In this document: positions 12,722 through 21,404 of the stretch, piece after piece
Position numbering within the stretch: position 1 is the first letter of the stretch
Layout of the letters: the number at the start of each line of letters is the position of its first letter
NCBI RefSeq assembly: GCF_017873175.1
Contig: NZ_JAGGJW010000001.1
Location: forward strand, 124,001 to 188,000
Length of the DNA stretch: 64,000 nt
Direction of reading: 5' to 3'
DNA from: Neorhizobium petrolearium
GTDB lineage: Bacteria > Pseudomonadota > Alphaproteobacteria > Rhizobiales > Rhizobiaceae
Notes under the pieces: model-generated
What the model was told of the DNA's origin: nothing
The model's database searches: none
The model's input: the letters and a program-made list of their open reading frames with translations, nothing else
Position numbers and translations under genes: made by a program

Positions 12722-12958
12722 CCGGAAGCCGGCGGCAAAAGACCGTCCGGAAGGGCCAAGGCAGAGGGACCGGAGTCGCGGATAAAAACCGCCGAACGGG
12801 ACGCTGAGAGGTGTCACCTATAAACTAACTTAAGAGGCAGCTTTCAGCGCCCCGTCCGATCCTCTCCCCTGATCCGGGGGGGGGCGAAAGAAAAAGCACA
12901 ATGCATCAAGGGGGTAGTGTATCTATCGCTGCCTTTGTCCTCTTCACGGAGAACCGCC

Positions 12959-13357
12959 ATGCCCAGCCAATCTCTTTTCCTCGTCACCCTCGTTGTGGAC
13001 GATTACGACCGCGCCAGGGACTTCTTTTGCAGCTCGCTCGGTTTCGAATGCCTGGAAGACACGCCGCAGCCGGATGGCAAGCGCTGGGTCGTGGTGAGGC
13101 CGAAAGGCGGGGAGGGCGCGGCCCTGCTGCTCGCTCGGGCCGCGACGGAAAAGCAGAAATCGGCGATCGGCAACCAGACGGGCGGCCGGGTCGGCTTCTT
13201 CCTCAAGACGGACGATTTTGCCCGCGATCATGCTGCCATGATCGCCAGGGGTGTCCGGTTTCTCGAAGAGCCGCGGCGAGAAATCTACGGCACGGTGGCG
13301 GTCTTCGCCGATCCTTACGGCAACACCTGGGATTTGATTGAGCACAGGGCCGCGTGA
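12959..13357 (+). CDS. VOC (glyoxalase/bleomycin-resistance) superfamily protein
   Basis: 132 residues with the two beta-alpha-beta-beta-beta modules of the vicinal oxygen chelate fold: FLVTLVVDDYDRARDFFCSSLGFECLEDT at the N-terminus and VAVFADPYGNTWDLIEH at the C-terminus (Glu of the last strand is the usual metal ligand). It belongs to the large set of small rhizobial VOC proteins whose substrates are mostly unknown. The ATG at 12959 was chosen over a longer frame because CGGAG lies 5-9 bases upstream and the VOC fold begins immediately. Monocistronic. Confidence 0.82.
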   Translation: MPSQSLFLVTLVVDDYDRARDFFCSSLGFECLEDTPQPDGKRWVVVRPKGGEGAALLLARAATEKQKSAIGNQTGGRVGFFLKTDDFARDHAAMIARGVRFLEEPRREIYGTVAVFADPYGNTWDLIEHRAA

Positions 13358-13453
13358 GCCCTTGATTGCGCCCCGCCGCACGTGCATAAGCCCGGCCGTT
13401 AGCAACATGACCCTTCGGGTCTGGGGCCCTCCACAAGCCTAATCGAGGACGAT

Positions 13454-14524
13454 ATGAATACGAATACCTTTAAACCGCTTGTCTTTTCCGGCGTTCAGCC
13501 GACTGGCAATCTCCATCTCGGCAACTATCTCGGCGCGATCCGCAAGTTCGTCGCATTGCAGGAAAACAACGACTGCATCTACTGCGTCGTCGACCTGCAT
13601 GCGATCACCGCCCAGCTCGTCCACGATGATCTGCGCGGCCAGATCCGTTCGATCGCCGCGGCCTTCATCGCTTCGGGTATCGACCCGAAGAAGCATATCG
13701 TCTTCAACCAGTCGGCCGTGCCGCAGCATGCGGAGCTCGCCTGGATTTTCAACTGCGTTGCCCGCATCGGCTGGATGAACCGCATGACGCAGTTCAAGGA
13801 CAAGGCCGGCAAGGACCGCGAGAATGCTTCGCTCGGTCTGCTTGCCTATCCGAGCCTGATGGCGGCCGATATTCTCGTTTACCGCGCCACCCATGTGCCG
13901 GTCGGCGACGACCAGAAGCAGCACCTGGAACTTGCCCGCGACATCGCCCAGAAGTTCAACATCGACTTCCAGGAGAAGATCCGCGCGACCGGCACCGGCG
14001 TCGACATGGTGGTCGGCGAGGAGAAGATCCACGGCTACTTCCCGCTGGTCGAGCCGCTGATCGATGGGCCGGCGCCGCGCGTCATGTCGCTGCGCGACGG
14101 CACCAAGAAGATGTCGAAATCCGATCCGTCGGACCTGTCGCGCATTAACCTGATGGACGACGCGGACGACATCGCCAAGAAGATTCGCAAGGCCAAGACC
14201 GATCCGGAAGGCCTGCCGGGCGAGATCGAAGGTCTCAAGGACCGGCCGGAAGCCGACAACCTCGTCGGCATCTATGCCGCGCTCGCAGACAGGACGAAGG
14301 CGGATGTGCTTGCCGAATTCGGCGGCCAGCAGTTCTCGGTCTTCAAGCCGGCGCTTGCTGACCTCGCCGTTCATGTCCTGTCGCCGATCTCGGGCGAGAT
14401 GCGCCGCCTGCTGGACGATACGTCGCATATCGACGCGATCCTCCGGGATGGCGGCGAACGTGCCCGCGCCCGTGCCGGAAAGGTTATGGCTGACGTCTTC
14501 GATATCGTCGGTTTCTTGCGCTGA
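13454..14524 (+). CDS. trpS: Tryptophanyl-tRNA synthetase
   Basis: Class Ic aminoacyl-tRNA synthetase charging tRNA-Trp. 356 residues; the HIGH-like signature is [12 protein letters not shown] near residues 14-24 and the KMSKS loop is [10 protein letters not shown] near 219-228. The C-terminal anticodon-binding part ends [22 protein letters not shown] lies just upstream of the ATG. The gene is followed by a strong terminator (14548-14580), so it is transcribed separately from the downstream universal stress gene. A short Trp-containing reading frame sits directly upstream (see findings). Confidence 0.96.
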   Translation: MNTNTFKPLVFSGVQPTGNLHLGNYLGAIRKFVALQENNDCIYCVVDLHAITAQLVHDDLRGQIRSIAAAFIASGIDPKKHIVFNQSAVPQHAELAWIFNCVARIGWMNRMTQFKDKAGKDRENASLGLLAYPSLMAADILVYRATHVPVGDDQKQHLELARDIAQKFNIDFQEKIRATGTGVDMVVGEEKIHGYFPLVEPLIDGPAPRVMSLRDGTKKMSKSDPSDLSRINLMDDADDIAKKIRKAKTDPEGLPGEIEGLKDRPEADNLVGIYAALADRTKADVLAEFGGQQFSVFKPALADLAVHVLSPISGEMRRLLDDTSHIDAILRDGGERARARAGKVMADVFDIVGFLR

Positions 14525-14547
14525 ACCGAGGTCTGCCGGGATTGCAT

Positions 14548-14580
14548 ACCCGCCACGGTTTCGTGGCGGGTTTTCATTTT
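14548..14580 (+). terminator. Rho-independent terminator of trpS
   Basis: Stem ACCCGCCACG (14548-14557) and CGTGGCGGGT (14562-14571) with a GTTT loop, followed by TTTCATTTT. Confidence 0.88.
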
Positions 14581-14647
14581 CGGTCGAAGGTTTTAAGTTC
14601 CGCATCACGACCGCGGCGGTCGAGTAGATGCGAGCGAAGGGGCGGAC

Positions 14648-15139
14648 ATGGTTTCGAAACGGCTTTCTCGACTTGAAGGGCACAGGCGCAAATTCATGGC
14701 GGTCATCGATGCGACGCCGGAATGCGAAAAGGCCGTTCACTATGCAGGCCGCCGCGCCAAGAATTCCAATGGTGGCCTCGTGCTCCTCTTCGTGATTCCG
14801 GAAGGGGATTTTCAGCAGTGGCTTGGCGTCGAACAGATCATGCGCGCCGAAGCCCGCGAGGAGGCGGAAGCCGTCATGGCCAAGGCCGCCCAGAGGGTGC
14901 GCGAGACGATCGGCATCGATCCGGAAATCGTCATTCGCGAGGGAAGTGCCCCCGAACAGATCAACCAGCTCGTCGAGGAGGACCGGGATATTGCGATCCT
15001 GGTTCTTGCCGCCGCCTCCGCCAAGGAGGGACCGGGACCGCTGGTTTCCGCCGTTGCGGGCCGCGGCGCCACCTTCCCGATCCCCGTGACGGTCCTGCCG
15101 GATACGCTGACCGACGAGGAAATCGACGCGCTTGCCTGA
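14648..15139 (+). CDS. Universal stress protein (UspA family)
   Basis: 163-residue single UspA domain. It begins with the typical first strand after a short basic N-terminus (RKFMAVIDATPECEKAVHYAGRRAKNSNGGLVLLFVI) and shows the helix and strand pattern of the family through EEDRDIAILVLAAAS. The usual ATP-binding loop G-x2-G-x9-G-S/T is only partly matched near AAASAKEGPGPLVSAVAGRG, so ATP binding is uncertain. Physiological role unknown. It precedes nfuA by 113 bp, a neighbour pair I recall from other Rhizobiaceae. Confidence 0.85.
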   Translation: MVSKRLSRLEGHRRKFMAVIDATPECEKAVHYAGRRAKNSNGGLVLLFVIPEGDFQQWLGVEQIMRAEAREEAEAVMAKAAQRVRETIGIDPEIVIREGSAPEQINQLVEEDRDIAILVLAAASAKEGPGPLVSAVAGRGATFPIPVTVLPDTLTDEEIDALA

Positions 15140-15252
15140 TGCCGCCCTTGACCTTCGCAGGGCAAATGCGCACTTGAACGAAAAGCTGATCCGGCTTATC
15201 TTCTTTTGAAGAATTCTAAATTGGCGGGCGCCGCGCCCCCGGGAGAAACGAG

Positions 15253-15819
15253 ATGTTCATTCAGACGGAAGCCACGCCGAATCCGGCGACGCTCAAGTTC
15301 CTGCCCGGCAAGGTGGTCATGGAGCGCGGAACCGCTGATTTCCGCAACGCCGACGAGGCGGAAGCCTCTCCACTCGCCTCGCGCCTCTTTGGGATCAGCG
15401 GCGTGTCCGGTGTCTATTTCGGCTACGATTTCATCACGGTCTCTAAGGAAGATGCCGAATGGCAGCACCTGAAGCCGGCGATCCTCGGTTCGATCATGGA
15501 GCATTTCATGTCCGGCCAGCCGGTCATGGGCGGCACCTCGACGCTCGCCGAGGCGCTTGATCAGGAAGGTGAATTCTTTGACGAGGATGACGAAACCGTC
15601 GTCGCCACCATCAAGGAATTGCTCGAAACCCGTGTCCGCCCGGCGGTCGCCCAGGATGGTGGCGACATCACCTTCAAAGGCTATCGCGACGGGACGGTCT
15701 ACCTCAACATGAAGGGTGCATGCTCCGGTTGCCCGTCCTCAACGGCGACGTTAAAGCACGGCGTGCAGAACCTGCTGCGCCATTTCGTTCCCGAAGTGCA
15801 GGCGGTCGAAGCCCTCTGA
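15253..15819 (+). CDS. nfuA: NfuA-type iron-sulfur carrier protein (Nfu N-domain plus NifU C-terminal domain)
   Basis: 188 residues. The N-terminal Nfu/NFU1-type domain (MFIQTEATPNPATLKFLPGK) is followed by a NifU-like C-terminal domain with the cluster-binding CxxC at C157 and C160 (GACSGCPSSTATLKHGVQNLLR). Such proteins carry [4Fe-4S] clusters to apo-targets such as lipoyl synthase and aconitase. Domain order matches mitochondrial NFU1 and its alphaproteobacterial relatives, not E. coli NfuA, whose N-domain is A-type-like. The next gene, tsaB, starts 20 bp downstream, so co-transcription with tsaB-rimI is likely. Confidence 0.9.
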   Translation: MFIQTEATPNPATLKFLPGKVVMERGTADFRNADEAEASPLASRLFGISGVSGVYFGYDFITVSKEDAEWQHLKPAILGSIMEHFMSGQPVMGGTSTLAEALDQEGEFFDEDDETVVATIKELLETRVRPAVAQDGGDITFKGYRDGTVYLNMKGACSGCPSSTATLKHGVQNLLRHFVPEVQAVEAL

Positions 15820-15838
15820 GCGCTTCGCCGGCACTTTC

Positions 15839-16507
15839 ATGATCGTCTTGGCCATCGATACCGCCGGAGTGGATTGCTCCGCTGCGCTCTATGACAGTGC
15901 AGCGGAGCAGATTCTGTCGGCGGTTACCGAAACGATCGGCAAAGGCCATGCGGAACGGCTGATGGCCGTGATCGACGCAGCGCTTGCCGCCGCCGATCTG
16001 TCGCTCGATGCCGTGGAGCGTGTTGCGGTGGTGATCGGCCCCGGTTCATTTACCGGAATTCGGGTCGGCGTTGCTGTTGCCCGGGGTCTGGCACTCGCGC
16101 TGGGCGTCGAATCGGTCGGCGTGACGACCCTGGAAACGCTGGCGCGCGGCTACCTTGCCGATCATCCGGGCAAACCGGTTGTGGCGGCCATGGATGCCAA
16201 GCGCAATGAGGTCTATGCTCAGGCCTTTGCCGCCGATGGTCGGCCGCTCAGCGAACCTGCCGCGCTTTCGCCGGAGGGCGTCTCGAAACTCGTGGAGAAG
16301 CTGGCTGCGGCCGCGACTGGCTCGTGGGCCGAGCACTCCCCGGTCAAGGCAGAGGGCGGATTTGAAGGACGGGACCGTTTCGACATCGCGACGGTCGCGC
16401 GGGTCGGCGCGGAAAAACCGGAAGGTGCAGGCCGGCCCAAACCATTGTATCTTCGTGGACCCGATGCCAAGCCGCAGACGGGATTCGCACTACAGCGCCG
16501 TTCGTGA
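15839..16507 (+). CDS. tsaB: tRNA threonylcarbamoyladenosine biosynthesis protein TsaB
   Basis: Partner of TsaD and TsaE in t6A37 tRNA modification. 222 residues with the ASKHA-type N-terminus (IVLAIDTAGVDCSAALYD) and the conserved GPGSFTGIRVGVAVARGLALAL motif near residue 64. The C-terminal half is divergent, as is usual for TsaB. It lies in the tight cluster nfuA-tsaB-rimI-mur (gaps 19, 6 and about 40 bp). Confidence 0.93.
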   Translation: MIVLAIDTAGVDCSAALYDSAAEQILSAVTETIGKGHAERLMAVIDAALAAADLSLDAVERVAVVIGPGSFTGIRVGVAVARGLALALGVESVGVTTLETLARGYLADHPGKPVVAAMDAKRNEVYAQAFAADGRPLSEPAALSPEGVSKLVEKLAAAATGSWAEHSPVKAEGGFEGRDRFDIATVARVGAEKPEGAGRPKPLYLRGPDAKPQTGFALQRRS

Positions 16508-16513
16508 ATACCG

Positions 16514-17008
16514 ATGCTCGACGATTACCTGACCTGGAAGCCTTTTTTCGAAGTTGTGCCGATGGAGATTGGCGACTGTGCGGAAGTCTCAGAGCTTCAC
16601 GGCCAGCGTTTTCCGCGGCAGTGGAGTGATGGGGAGTTCCAGAACCTGCTTCTGCAGCACAATGTCTTCGGTTTCATCGCGCGCCAGACCAACGCCTTCT
16701 TTTCGAGACCGCTCGGCGGTTTCGTGCTGTCGCGGGAAGCGGCGGGCGAGGCGGAGATCCTGACGGTTGCTGTCAGCGAGAAGTCCGGCCGCCAGGGGCT
16801 CGGCTGGCGGCTCATGCAGGCGGCGCTCAGGGAGGCGGCGGCGCGCGGTGCCGAAAGCATGTTTCTGGAGGTTGAGGCGGCGAATCACGCCGCGGTCGGG
16901 CTCTACCGCAAGCTTGGTTTTCAGAAGGTTGGCGAGCGGCCGGCCTACTATACCGGCCCCGACGGGACGCGTTCCATGGCGCTTGTCATGAGCCGCGTTC
17001 TTCGCTAG
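16514..17008 (+). CDS. rimI: Ribosomal-protein-alanine N-acetyltransferase RimI
   Basis: GNAT-family acetyltransferase; RimI acetylates the N-terminal Ala of ribosomal protein S18. 164 residues, with the acetyl-CoA loop in SEKSGRQGLGWRLM (R/Q-x-x-G-x-G/A pattern) and the RimI C-terminal signature LEVEAANHAAVGLYRKLGFQKVGERPAYY. It follows tsaB by 6 bp, the classic tsaB-rimI pairing, which supports the RimI call over other GNAT functions. Confidence 0.9.
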   Translation: MLDDYLTWKPFFEVVPMEIGDCAEVSELHGQRFPRQWSDGEFQNLLLQHNVFGFIARQTNAFFSRPLGGFVLSREAAGEAEILTVAVSEKSGRQGLGWRLMQAALREAAARGAESMFLEVEAANHAAVGLYRKLGFQKVGERPAYYTGPDGTRSMALVMSRVLR

Positions 17009-17047
17009 TCCCTTGTTTTGTACTGGAACGTTTCGAAGGCCACCGAC

Positions 17048-17476
17048 ATGACAGACCTTTCCAAGACCCTGGAGGAGCTGTGTGCCGAAAAGGGCATGCG
17101 AATGACGGACCAGCGCCGTGTGATTGCCCGTATCCTGCAGGAATCCGACGACCATCCGGATGTCGAGGAACTCTATCGCCGCTCTTCGAAGGCTGATCCG
17201 CGCATTTCGATCTCCACTGTGTATCGAACGGTGAAACTGTTCGAGGACGAGGGAATCATCGAGCGGCACGATTTCCGCGACGGTCGCTCGCGCTATGAGA
17301 CCGTGCCGGAAGAGCACCACGACCACATGATCGATCTCAAAACCGGCAATGTCATCGAATTCCGCTCGGCGGAAATCGAGGCGCTGCAGGAGCGCATTGC
17401 CCGCGAGCACGGCTTCCGTCTCGTCGGCCACCGGCTGGAGCTTTACGGCATCCCGCTGGACAAGGACGATAAGTGA
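17048..17476 (+). CDS. mur: Fur-family metalloregulator, probably Mur (manganese uptake regulator)
   Basis: 142 residues: N-terminal winged helix (MTDQRRVIARIL...ISISTVYRTVKLFEDEGIIERHDF) and dimerisation domain with metal ligands H90, H91, H93 (EEHHDH) and H121. There is no C-terminal CxxC structural zinc site. In rhizobia and Agrobacterium the Fur homologue near rimI and miaB has been shown to act as Mur, repressing manganese transport genes, while iron control is done by Irr and RirA; I infer the same here. ATG 17048 was preferred over an upstream ATG at 17018 because it gives the usual N-terminus. Its stop overlaps the plsC start by 4 bp (GTGA), so the two are translationally coupled. Confidence 0.88.
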   Translation: MTDLSKTLEELCAEKGMRMTDQRRVIARILQESDDHPDVEELYRRSSKADPRISISTVYRTVKLFEDEGIIERHDFRDGRSRYETVPEEHHDHMIDLKTGNVIEFRSAEIEALQERIAREHGFRLVGHRLELYGIPLDKDDK

Positions 17477-18276
17477 TCACCTGGCTGCGGATTGGCATCG
17501 TTTTTGTCGTCCTTTTCGCAGTCACGCTGATCCTGTTGCCGTTTCAACTGATCGGCCTCGCGTTCGACCTCAGAATCCGCCGTTATATTCCGCGCTACTG
17601 GCATCGGGCCGCCTGCTTTCTGCTCGGCGTCCGCATCCATGTCCACGGAACGATCGATCGGCGCCGGCCGCTGATGCTCGCCTCCAATCACGTCTCATGG
17701 AAGGACATCCTGGTTCTGGGTGCGATTGCCGATGTCGTCTTCATCGCCAAGATGGAGGTGTCGGAATGGCCGATCTTCGGCACGCTCGCCAAGCTGCAGA
17801 AGAGCATTTTCGTGGTCCGCGAACAGAAGCGCCGCACGGGCGATCAGGTGAGCGAAATCGCCGAGCGCCTGGCAGCGGACGAGATCGTCGTGCTCTTTCC
17901 CGAGGGAACGACCTCTGACGGCAACCGGCTTCTGGAGGTGAAATCCTCGCTATTCGGCGCGGCAGCCGCCGCGGTTCCCTTTACGAAGCAGGGCGTGGTC
18001 CATGTTCAGCCGGTAGCGATCGCCTATACCCGGGTACACGGCATGGCGATGGGCCGTTATCACCGGCCGATCGCCGCCTGGCCGGGGGATATAGAACTCG
18101 GGCCTCATCTGCTGGGCGTCCTGAAGGAGGGTGCGCTCGATGTGGACGTGGCTTTCGGTGAAACGATCGATTTCCGCACCGGCGACAACCGCAAGCATCT
18201 GAGCCAGGCGGTGACGAGCCGTATCCGGCGCATGCTGCTGAAGCATCTGCGCGGCCGGGATTATGAGACGCTTTAG
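17473..18276 (+). CDS. plsC: 1-acyl-sn-glycerol-3-phosphate acyltransferase family protein (PlsC-like)
   Basis: Membrane-associated acyltransferase. 267 residues, one N-terminal transmembrane helix ([28 protein letters not shown]) and the HX4D motif NHVSWKD with H73 and D78, followed by the substrate motif [20 protein letters not shown]. It could be the essential phosphatidic-acid synthase or a lyso-ornithine-lipid acyltransferase (OlsA), a close relative in rhizobia. The start is GTG, overlapping the mur stop codon. The neighbourhood with miaB is conserved in Rhizobiaceae. Confidence 0.87.
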   Translation: MITWLRIGIVFVVLFAVTLILLPFQLIGLAFDLRIRRYIPRYWHRAACFLLGVRIHVHGTIDRRRPLMLASNHVSWKDILVLGAIADVVFIAKMEVSEWPIFGTLAKLQKSIFVVREQKRRTGDQVSEIAERLAADEIVVLFPEGTTSDGNRLLEVKSSLFGAAAAAVPFTKQGVVHVQPVAIAYTRVHGMAMGRYHRPIAAWPGDIELGPHLLGVLKEGALDVDVAFGETIDFRTGDNRKHLSQAVTSRIRRMLLKHLRGRDYETL

Positions 18277-18380
18277 TCACTGAGGCAGGCCAGAGGGGGC
18301 GGACACGGCACGACCTTCACTATTCGGCCTCCATAACGAAACGCTTCATTTCCGGGCGTTCTTGCGATATGGAAGCGCCT

Positions 18381-19793
18381 ATGAACGAACACGTTACTCT
18401 TTCTACCCCCGCCGAACAGACGGTCGAGCGCCCGAACAGCCGCAAGGTCTTCATCAAGACCTATGGCTGCCAGATGAACGTCTACGATTCGACCCGCATG
18501 GGTGATGCACTGGCCAGCGACGGCTATGTGACGACGGAAGACATGGCCGAGGCGGACCTGATCCTGCTCAATACCTGCCATATCCGTGAGAAGGCGGCCG
18601 ACAAGGTCTATTCGGCGCTCGGCCGTCTGCGCGACATGAAGACAGCGCGCGCTGCGGAAGGCAGGGAACTGATGATTGGCGTCGCCGGCTGCGTCGCGCA
18701 GGCGGAAGGTGAAGAGATCATCCGTCGGGCGCCCGCGGTTGACGTGGTCATCGGACCGCAGACCTACCATCGCCTGCCGGAGGCCTTGAGGCGCGCCCGT
18801 GCCGGGGACCGGGTGGTCGAGACGGACTATGCCGTCGAGGACAAGTTCGAGCACCTGCCGGTAGCGGAGCAAGCCAAGATCCGCTCCCGCGGCGTCACGT
18901 CCTTCCTGACTGTGCAGGAAGGCTGCGACAAGTTCTGCACCTTCTGCGTCGTGCCCTATACGCGCGGTTCGGAAGTCTCCCGCCCGGTCCGGCAGATTCT
19001 CGACGAAGCCCGGCGGCTGGTCGACGGCGGCGTGCGCGAGATCACGCTGCTTGGCCAGAACGTCAACGCCTGGCGCTCGGAAGGCCCGAAGGGCGGCGAA
19101 TGGGGGCTCGGCGATCTTCTCTACAGCCTTGCGGAAATTCCGGGGCTTGCCCGGCTGCGCTATACGACTAGCCACCCGCGCGACATGGACGACAGATTGA
19201 TCGAGGCGCATCGCGATCTCCGCGCCCTGATGCCCTACCTGCACCTGCCGGTGCAGGCCGGTTCCGACCGCATCCTCAAAGCCATGAACCGCCGCCATAC
19301 AGCCGAGGAATATCTGCGCCTTATCGATCGTATCCGTGCCGCCCGGCCGGATATCGCCATGTCCGGCGACTTCATCGTCGGCTTCCCGGGCGAGACGGAC
19401 CGGGATTTCGAAGACACGATTCGTATCGTCGAGGAGGTGAATTATGCTCAGGCCTTCTCGTTCAAATATTCGCCGCGTCCGGGCACGCCTGGTGCCGACC
19501 TTCCTGACCATGTCCCGGAAGAGGTGAAGGCTGAGCGACTCGAAAGATTGCAGGCGCTCCTCTTGAAACAGCAGGCTGCCTTCGCCAAATCCTGTGTTGG
19601 AAAGGTCATCGACATCCTGCTTGAAAAGCCCGGCCGCAACCCCGGACAAGTGATTGGACGTTCGCCTTGGCTACAGTCTGTGAATGTTGATGCAAAAACA
19701 TCGCAAATCGGTGACATTATCCAGGTGCGAATCATCGGAAGCGGTCCGAACAGCTTGTTCTCCGAGCCGATACAGAGTTTAATAGACTACTAA
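18381..19793 (+). CDS. miaB: tRNA-2-methylthio-N6-dimethylallyladenosine synthase MiaB
   Basis: Radical-SAM methylthiotransferase that converts i6A37 to ms2i6A37 in tRNAs. About 470 residues: N-terminal UPF0004 domain ([35 protein letters not shown]), radical-SAM CxxxCxxC in [16 protein letters not shown] near residue 186, and a C-terminal TRAM domain. The second cluster cysteines C in GCQMN, NTCHI and AGCVAQ are all present. Two in-frame ATGs exist (18369 and 18381); 18381 was chosen by resemblance to homologous N-termini. It is followed closely by phoH. Confidence 0.95.
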   Translation: MNEHVTLSTPAEQTVERPNSRKVFIKTYGCQMNVYDSTRMGDALASDGYVTTEDMAEADLILLNTCHIREKAADKVYSALGRLRDMKTARAAEGRELMIGVAGCVAQAEGEEIIRRAPAVDVVIGPQTYHRLPEALRRARAGDRVVETDYAVEDKFEHLPVAEQAKIRSRGVTSFLTVQEGCDKFCTFCVVPYTRGSEVSRPVRQILDEARRLVDGGVREITLLGQNVNAWRSEGPKGGEWGLGDLLYSLAEIPGLARLRYTTSHPRDMDDRLIEAHRDLRALMPYLHLPVQAGSDRILKAMNRRHTAEEYLRLIDRIRAARPDIAMSGDFIVGFPGETDRDFEDTIRIVEEVNYAQAFSFKYSPRPGTPGADLPDHVPEEVKAERLERLQALLLKQQAAFAKSCVGKVIDILLEKPGRNPGQVIGRSPWLQSVNVDAKTSQIGDIIQVRIIGSGPNSLFSEPIQSLIDY

Positions 19794-19814
19794 ATTACTA
19801 AGGAGCGAGCCTGC

Positions 19815-20870
19815 TTGAACGGACGTGAATTGGTTTCTTCATCCGCGCGACAACCCCGATCCGCTGCCACCGACGCCAATCACTTTGTCCTGACGTTCGA
19901 GAACAATCGGTTCGCCAGCGAGCTTTTCGGACAATTCGACCAGAACCTGAAGCTGCTCGAGGAGCGGCTTCGCATCGATGCTCGCCCGCGTGGCAACTCG
20001 GTCGCGATTTCCGGAGATTTAACGGCCACCAACCAGGCGCGCCGTGCGCTGGATTTCCTCTACGAACGGCTGCAGAAGGGTGGTTCGGTCGAAGCCTCCG
20101 ATGTGGAGGGCGCGATCCGCATGGCCCAGGCGACGGACGATCAGTTGACCTTGCCGACCCTGGAACGCAAAGCAAAATTGTCGATGGCGCAGATTTCCAC
20201 CCGCAAGAAGACGATCCAGGCGCGTACGCCGACCCAAGACGCCTATATGCGGGCGCTGGAACGCTCGGAGCTCGTCTTCGGCGTCGGTCCTGCCGGCACC
20301 GGCAAGACGTATCTTGCCGTCGCGCATGCTGCCCAGCTTCTGGAACGTGGTGCGGTCGATCGCATCATACTGTCGCGCCCGGCTGTCGAAGCCGGCGAGC
20401 GCCTCGGCTTCCTGCCGGGCGACATGAAGGAGAAGGTCGATCCTTATCTTCGGCCGCTTTATGACGCGCTCTATGACATGATCCCGGGCGACAAGGTGGA
20501 GCGGGCAATCACTGCCGGCGTTATCGAGATTGCACCGCTCGCCTTCATGCGCGGCCGCACACTGGCGAACGCAGCGGTCATCCTTGACGAGGCGCAGAAC
20601 ACCACCTCGATGCAGATGAAGATGTTCCTGACGCGTCTCGGTGAGAATGCCCGCATGATCATCACTGGCGATCCGAGCCAGGTCGACCTGCCGCGCGGCG
20701 TCAAGTCCGGCCTGGTCGAGGCGCTGCAAATATTGAAGGGCGTCGAGGGGATTTCCATCGTCCGCTTCAAGGACACCGACGTCGTCCGCCATCCGCTGGT
20801 CGGCCGAATCGTGCAAGCGTATGACGCGCAATATGCCGTCCAGGAGGAAAGCGAGGACCTCGACCGTTAG
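19815..20870 (+). CDS. phoH: PhoH-like ATPase
   Basis: 351 residues with an N-terminal KH-like/R3H-like segment and a P-loop NTPase domain: Walker A GPAGTGKT near residues 157-164 and Walker B VILDEAQN near 254. PhoH proteins are tied to RNA metabolism together with YbeY, which is the next gene (15-bp gap). The start is TTG with the strong Shine-Dalgarno AAGGAG at 19799-19804 region; no ATG fits better. Confidence 0.94.
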   Translation: MNGRELVSSSARQPRSAATDANHFVLTFENNRFASELFGQFDQNLKLLEERLRIDARPRGNSVAISGDLTATNQARRALDFLYERLQKGGSVEASDVEGAIRMAQATDDQLTLPTLERKAKLSMAQISTRKKTIQARTPTQDAYMRALERSELVFGVGPAGTGKTYLAVAHAAQLLERGAVDRIILSRPAVEAGERLGFLPGDMKEKVDPYLRPLYDALYDMIPGDKVERAITAGVIEIAPLAFMRGRTLANAAVILDEAQNTTSMQMKMFLTRLGENARMIITGDPSQVDLPRGVKSGLVEALQILKGVEGISIVRFKDTDVVRHPLVGRIVQAYDAQYAVQEESEDLDR

Positions 20871-20885
20871 GTCGAGACCGAAGCG

Positions 20886-21395
20886 ATGTCCAAGCTCGAC
20901 ATACAGATCACCGTGGAAAACGAGGGCTGGCGCGACGAGGCCGCCCTTTTCCTGCTGAGCGAAAGGACACTGGGCGCAGCGGCAGAGCTGCTCGCCGACG
21001 AGGAAAAGCAGCCCTTCCCGGAAATGGCTCCGGAACTGTCGCTGGTCTTTACCGATGACGCGTCGATCAGGGAAATCAATGCGGAATGGCGAGGCAAGGA
21101 CACGCCGACCAATGTCTTGTCTTTTCCTGCTTTTCCGCTCAAGCCAGGTGATATGCCGGGACCGATGCTCGGCGATATCGTCATCGCCCGCGAGACCGTT
21201 GAACGCGAAGCGGTTGATCTCGAGAAGACTTTCGAGGATCATCTGACCCATCTGCTGATCCATGGTTTCCTGCATTTATTCGGCTACGACCATATGGAAA
21301 CGGATGAGGCGGAAAGAATGGAGCGGCTTGAGACTCGCATTTTGGCCGTGCTCGGCCTATCTGACCCCTATGCGGGACAGGATCCGATAGTATAG
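20886..21395 (+). CDS. ybeY: Endoribonuclease YbeY (rRNA maturation factor)
   Basis: Zinc-dependent endoribonuclease needed for 16S rRNA 3' maturation and ribosome quality control. 169 residues with the signature [11 protein letters not shown] near 126-136, supplying the three zinc-binding histidines, preceded by PTNVLSFP. In Sinorhizobium the homologue (SMc01113) affects small-RNA control and symbiosis. It sits in the conserved phoH-ybeY-corC-lnt order. Confidence 0.95.
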   Translation: MSKLDIQITVENEGWRDEAALFLLSERTLGAAAELLADEEKQPFPEMAPELSLVFTDDASIREINAEWRGKDTPTNVLSFPAFPLKPGDMPGPMLGDIVIARETVEREAVDLEKTFEDHLTHLLIHGFLHLFGYDHMETDEAERMERLETRILAVLGLSDPYAGQDPIV

Positions 21396-21404
21396 TCTGG
21401 AACA

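Larger units (their letters stand above)
11977..12958. other. Repeat-rich intergenic region, no supported gene
   Basis: About 980 bp without a convincing gene. The short frames here (12153-12613 on both strands) have the composition of the GEMPGRAEG-type pseudo-peptides that arise from a dispersed alphaproteobacterial intergenic repeat, not of proteins. Visible structure: an inverted repeat at 11995-12013, a C/G-rich hairpin at 12322-12335, an M-shaped block of purine-rich sequence up to about 12610, a perfect palindrome at 12701-12721, and a G-run near 12880. The first about 100 bp presumably hold the promoter of the leftward peptidase gene; the last about 60 bp serve the VOC gene. Confidence 0.6.

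Noticed and set aside
12153-12817. Several 95-119 codon frames in the 12-13 kb gap
   Set aside because: They read through a non-coding dispersed repeat on both strands and contain the low-complexity peptides typical of it.
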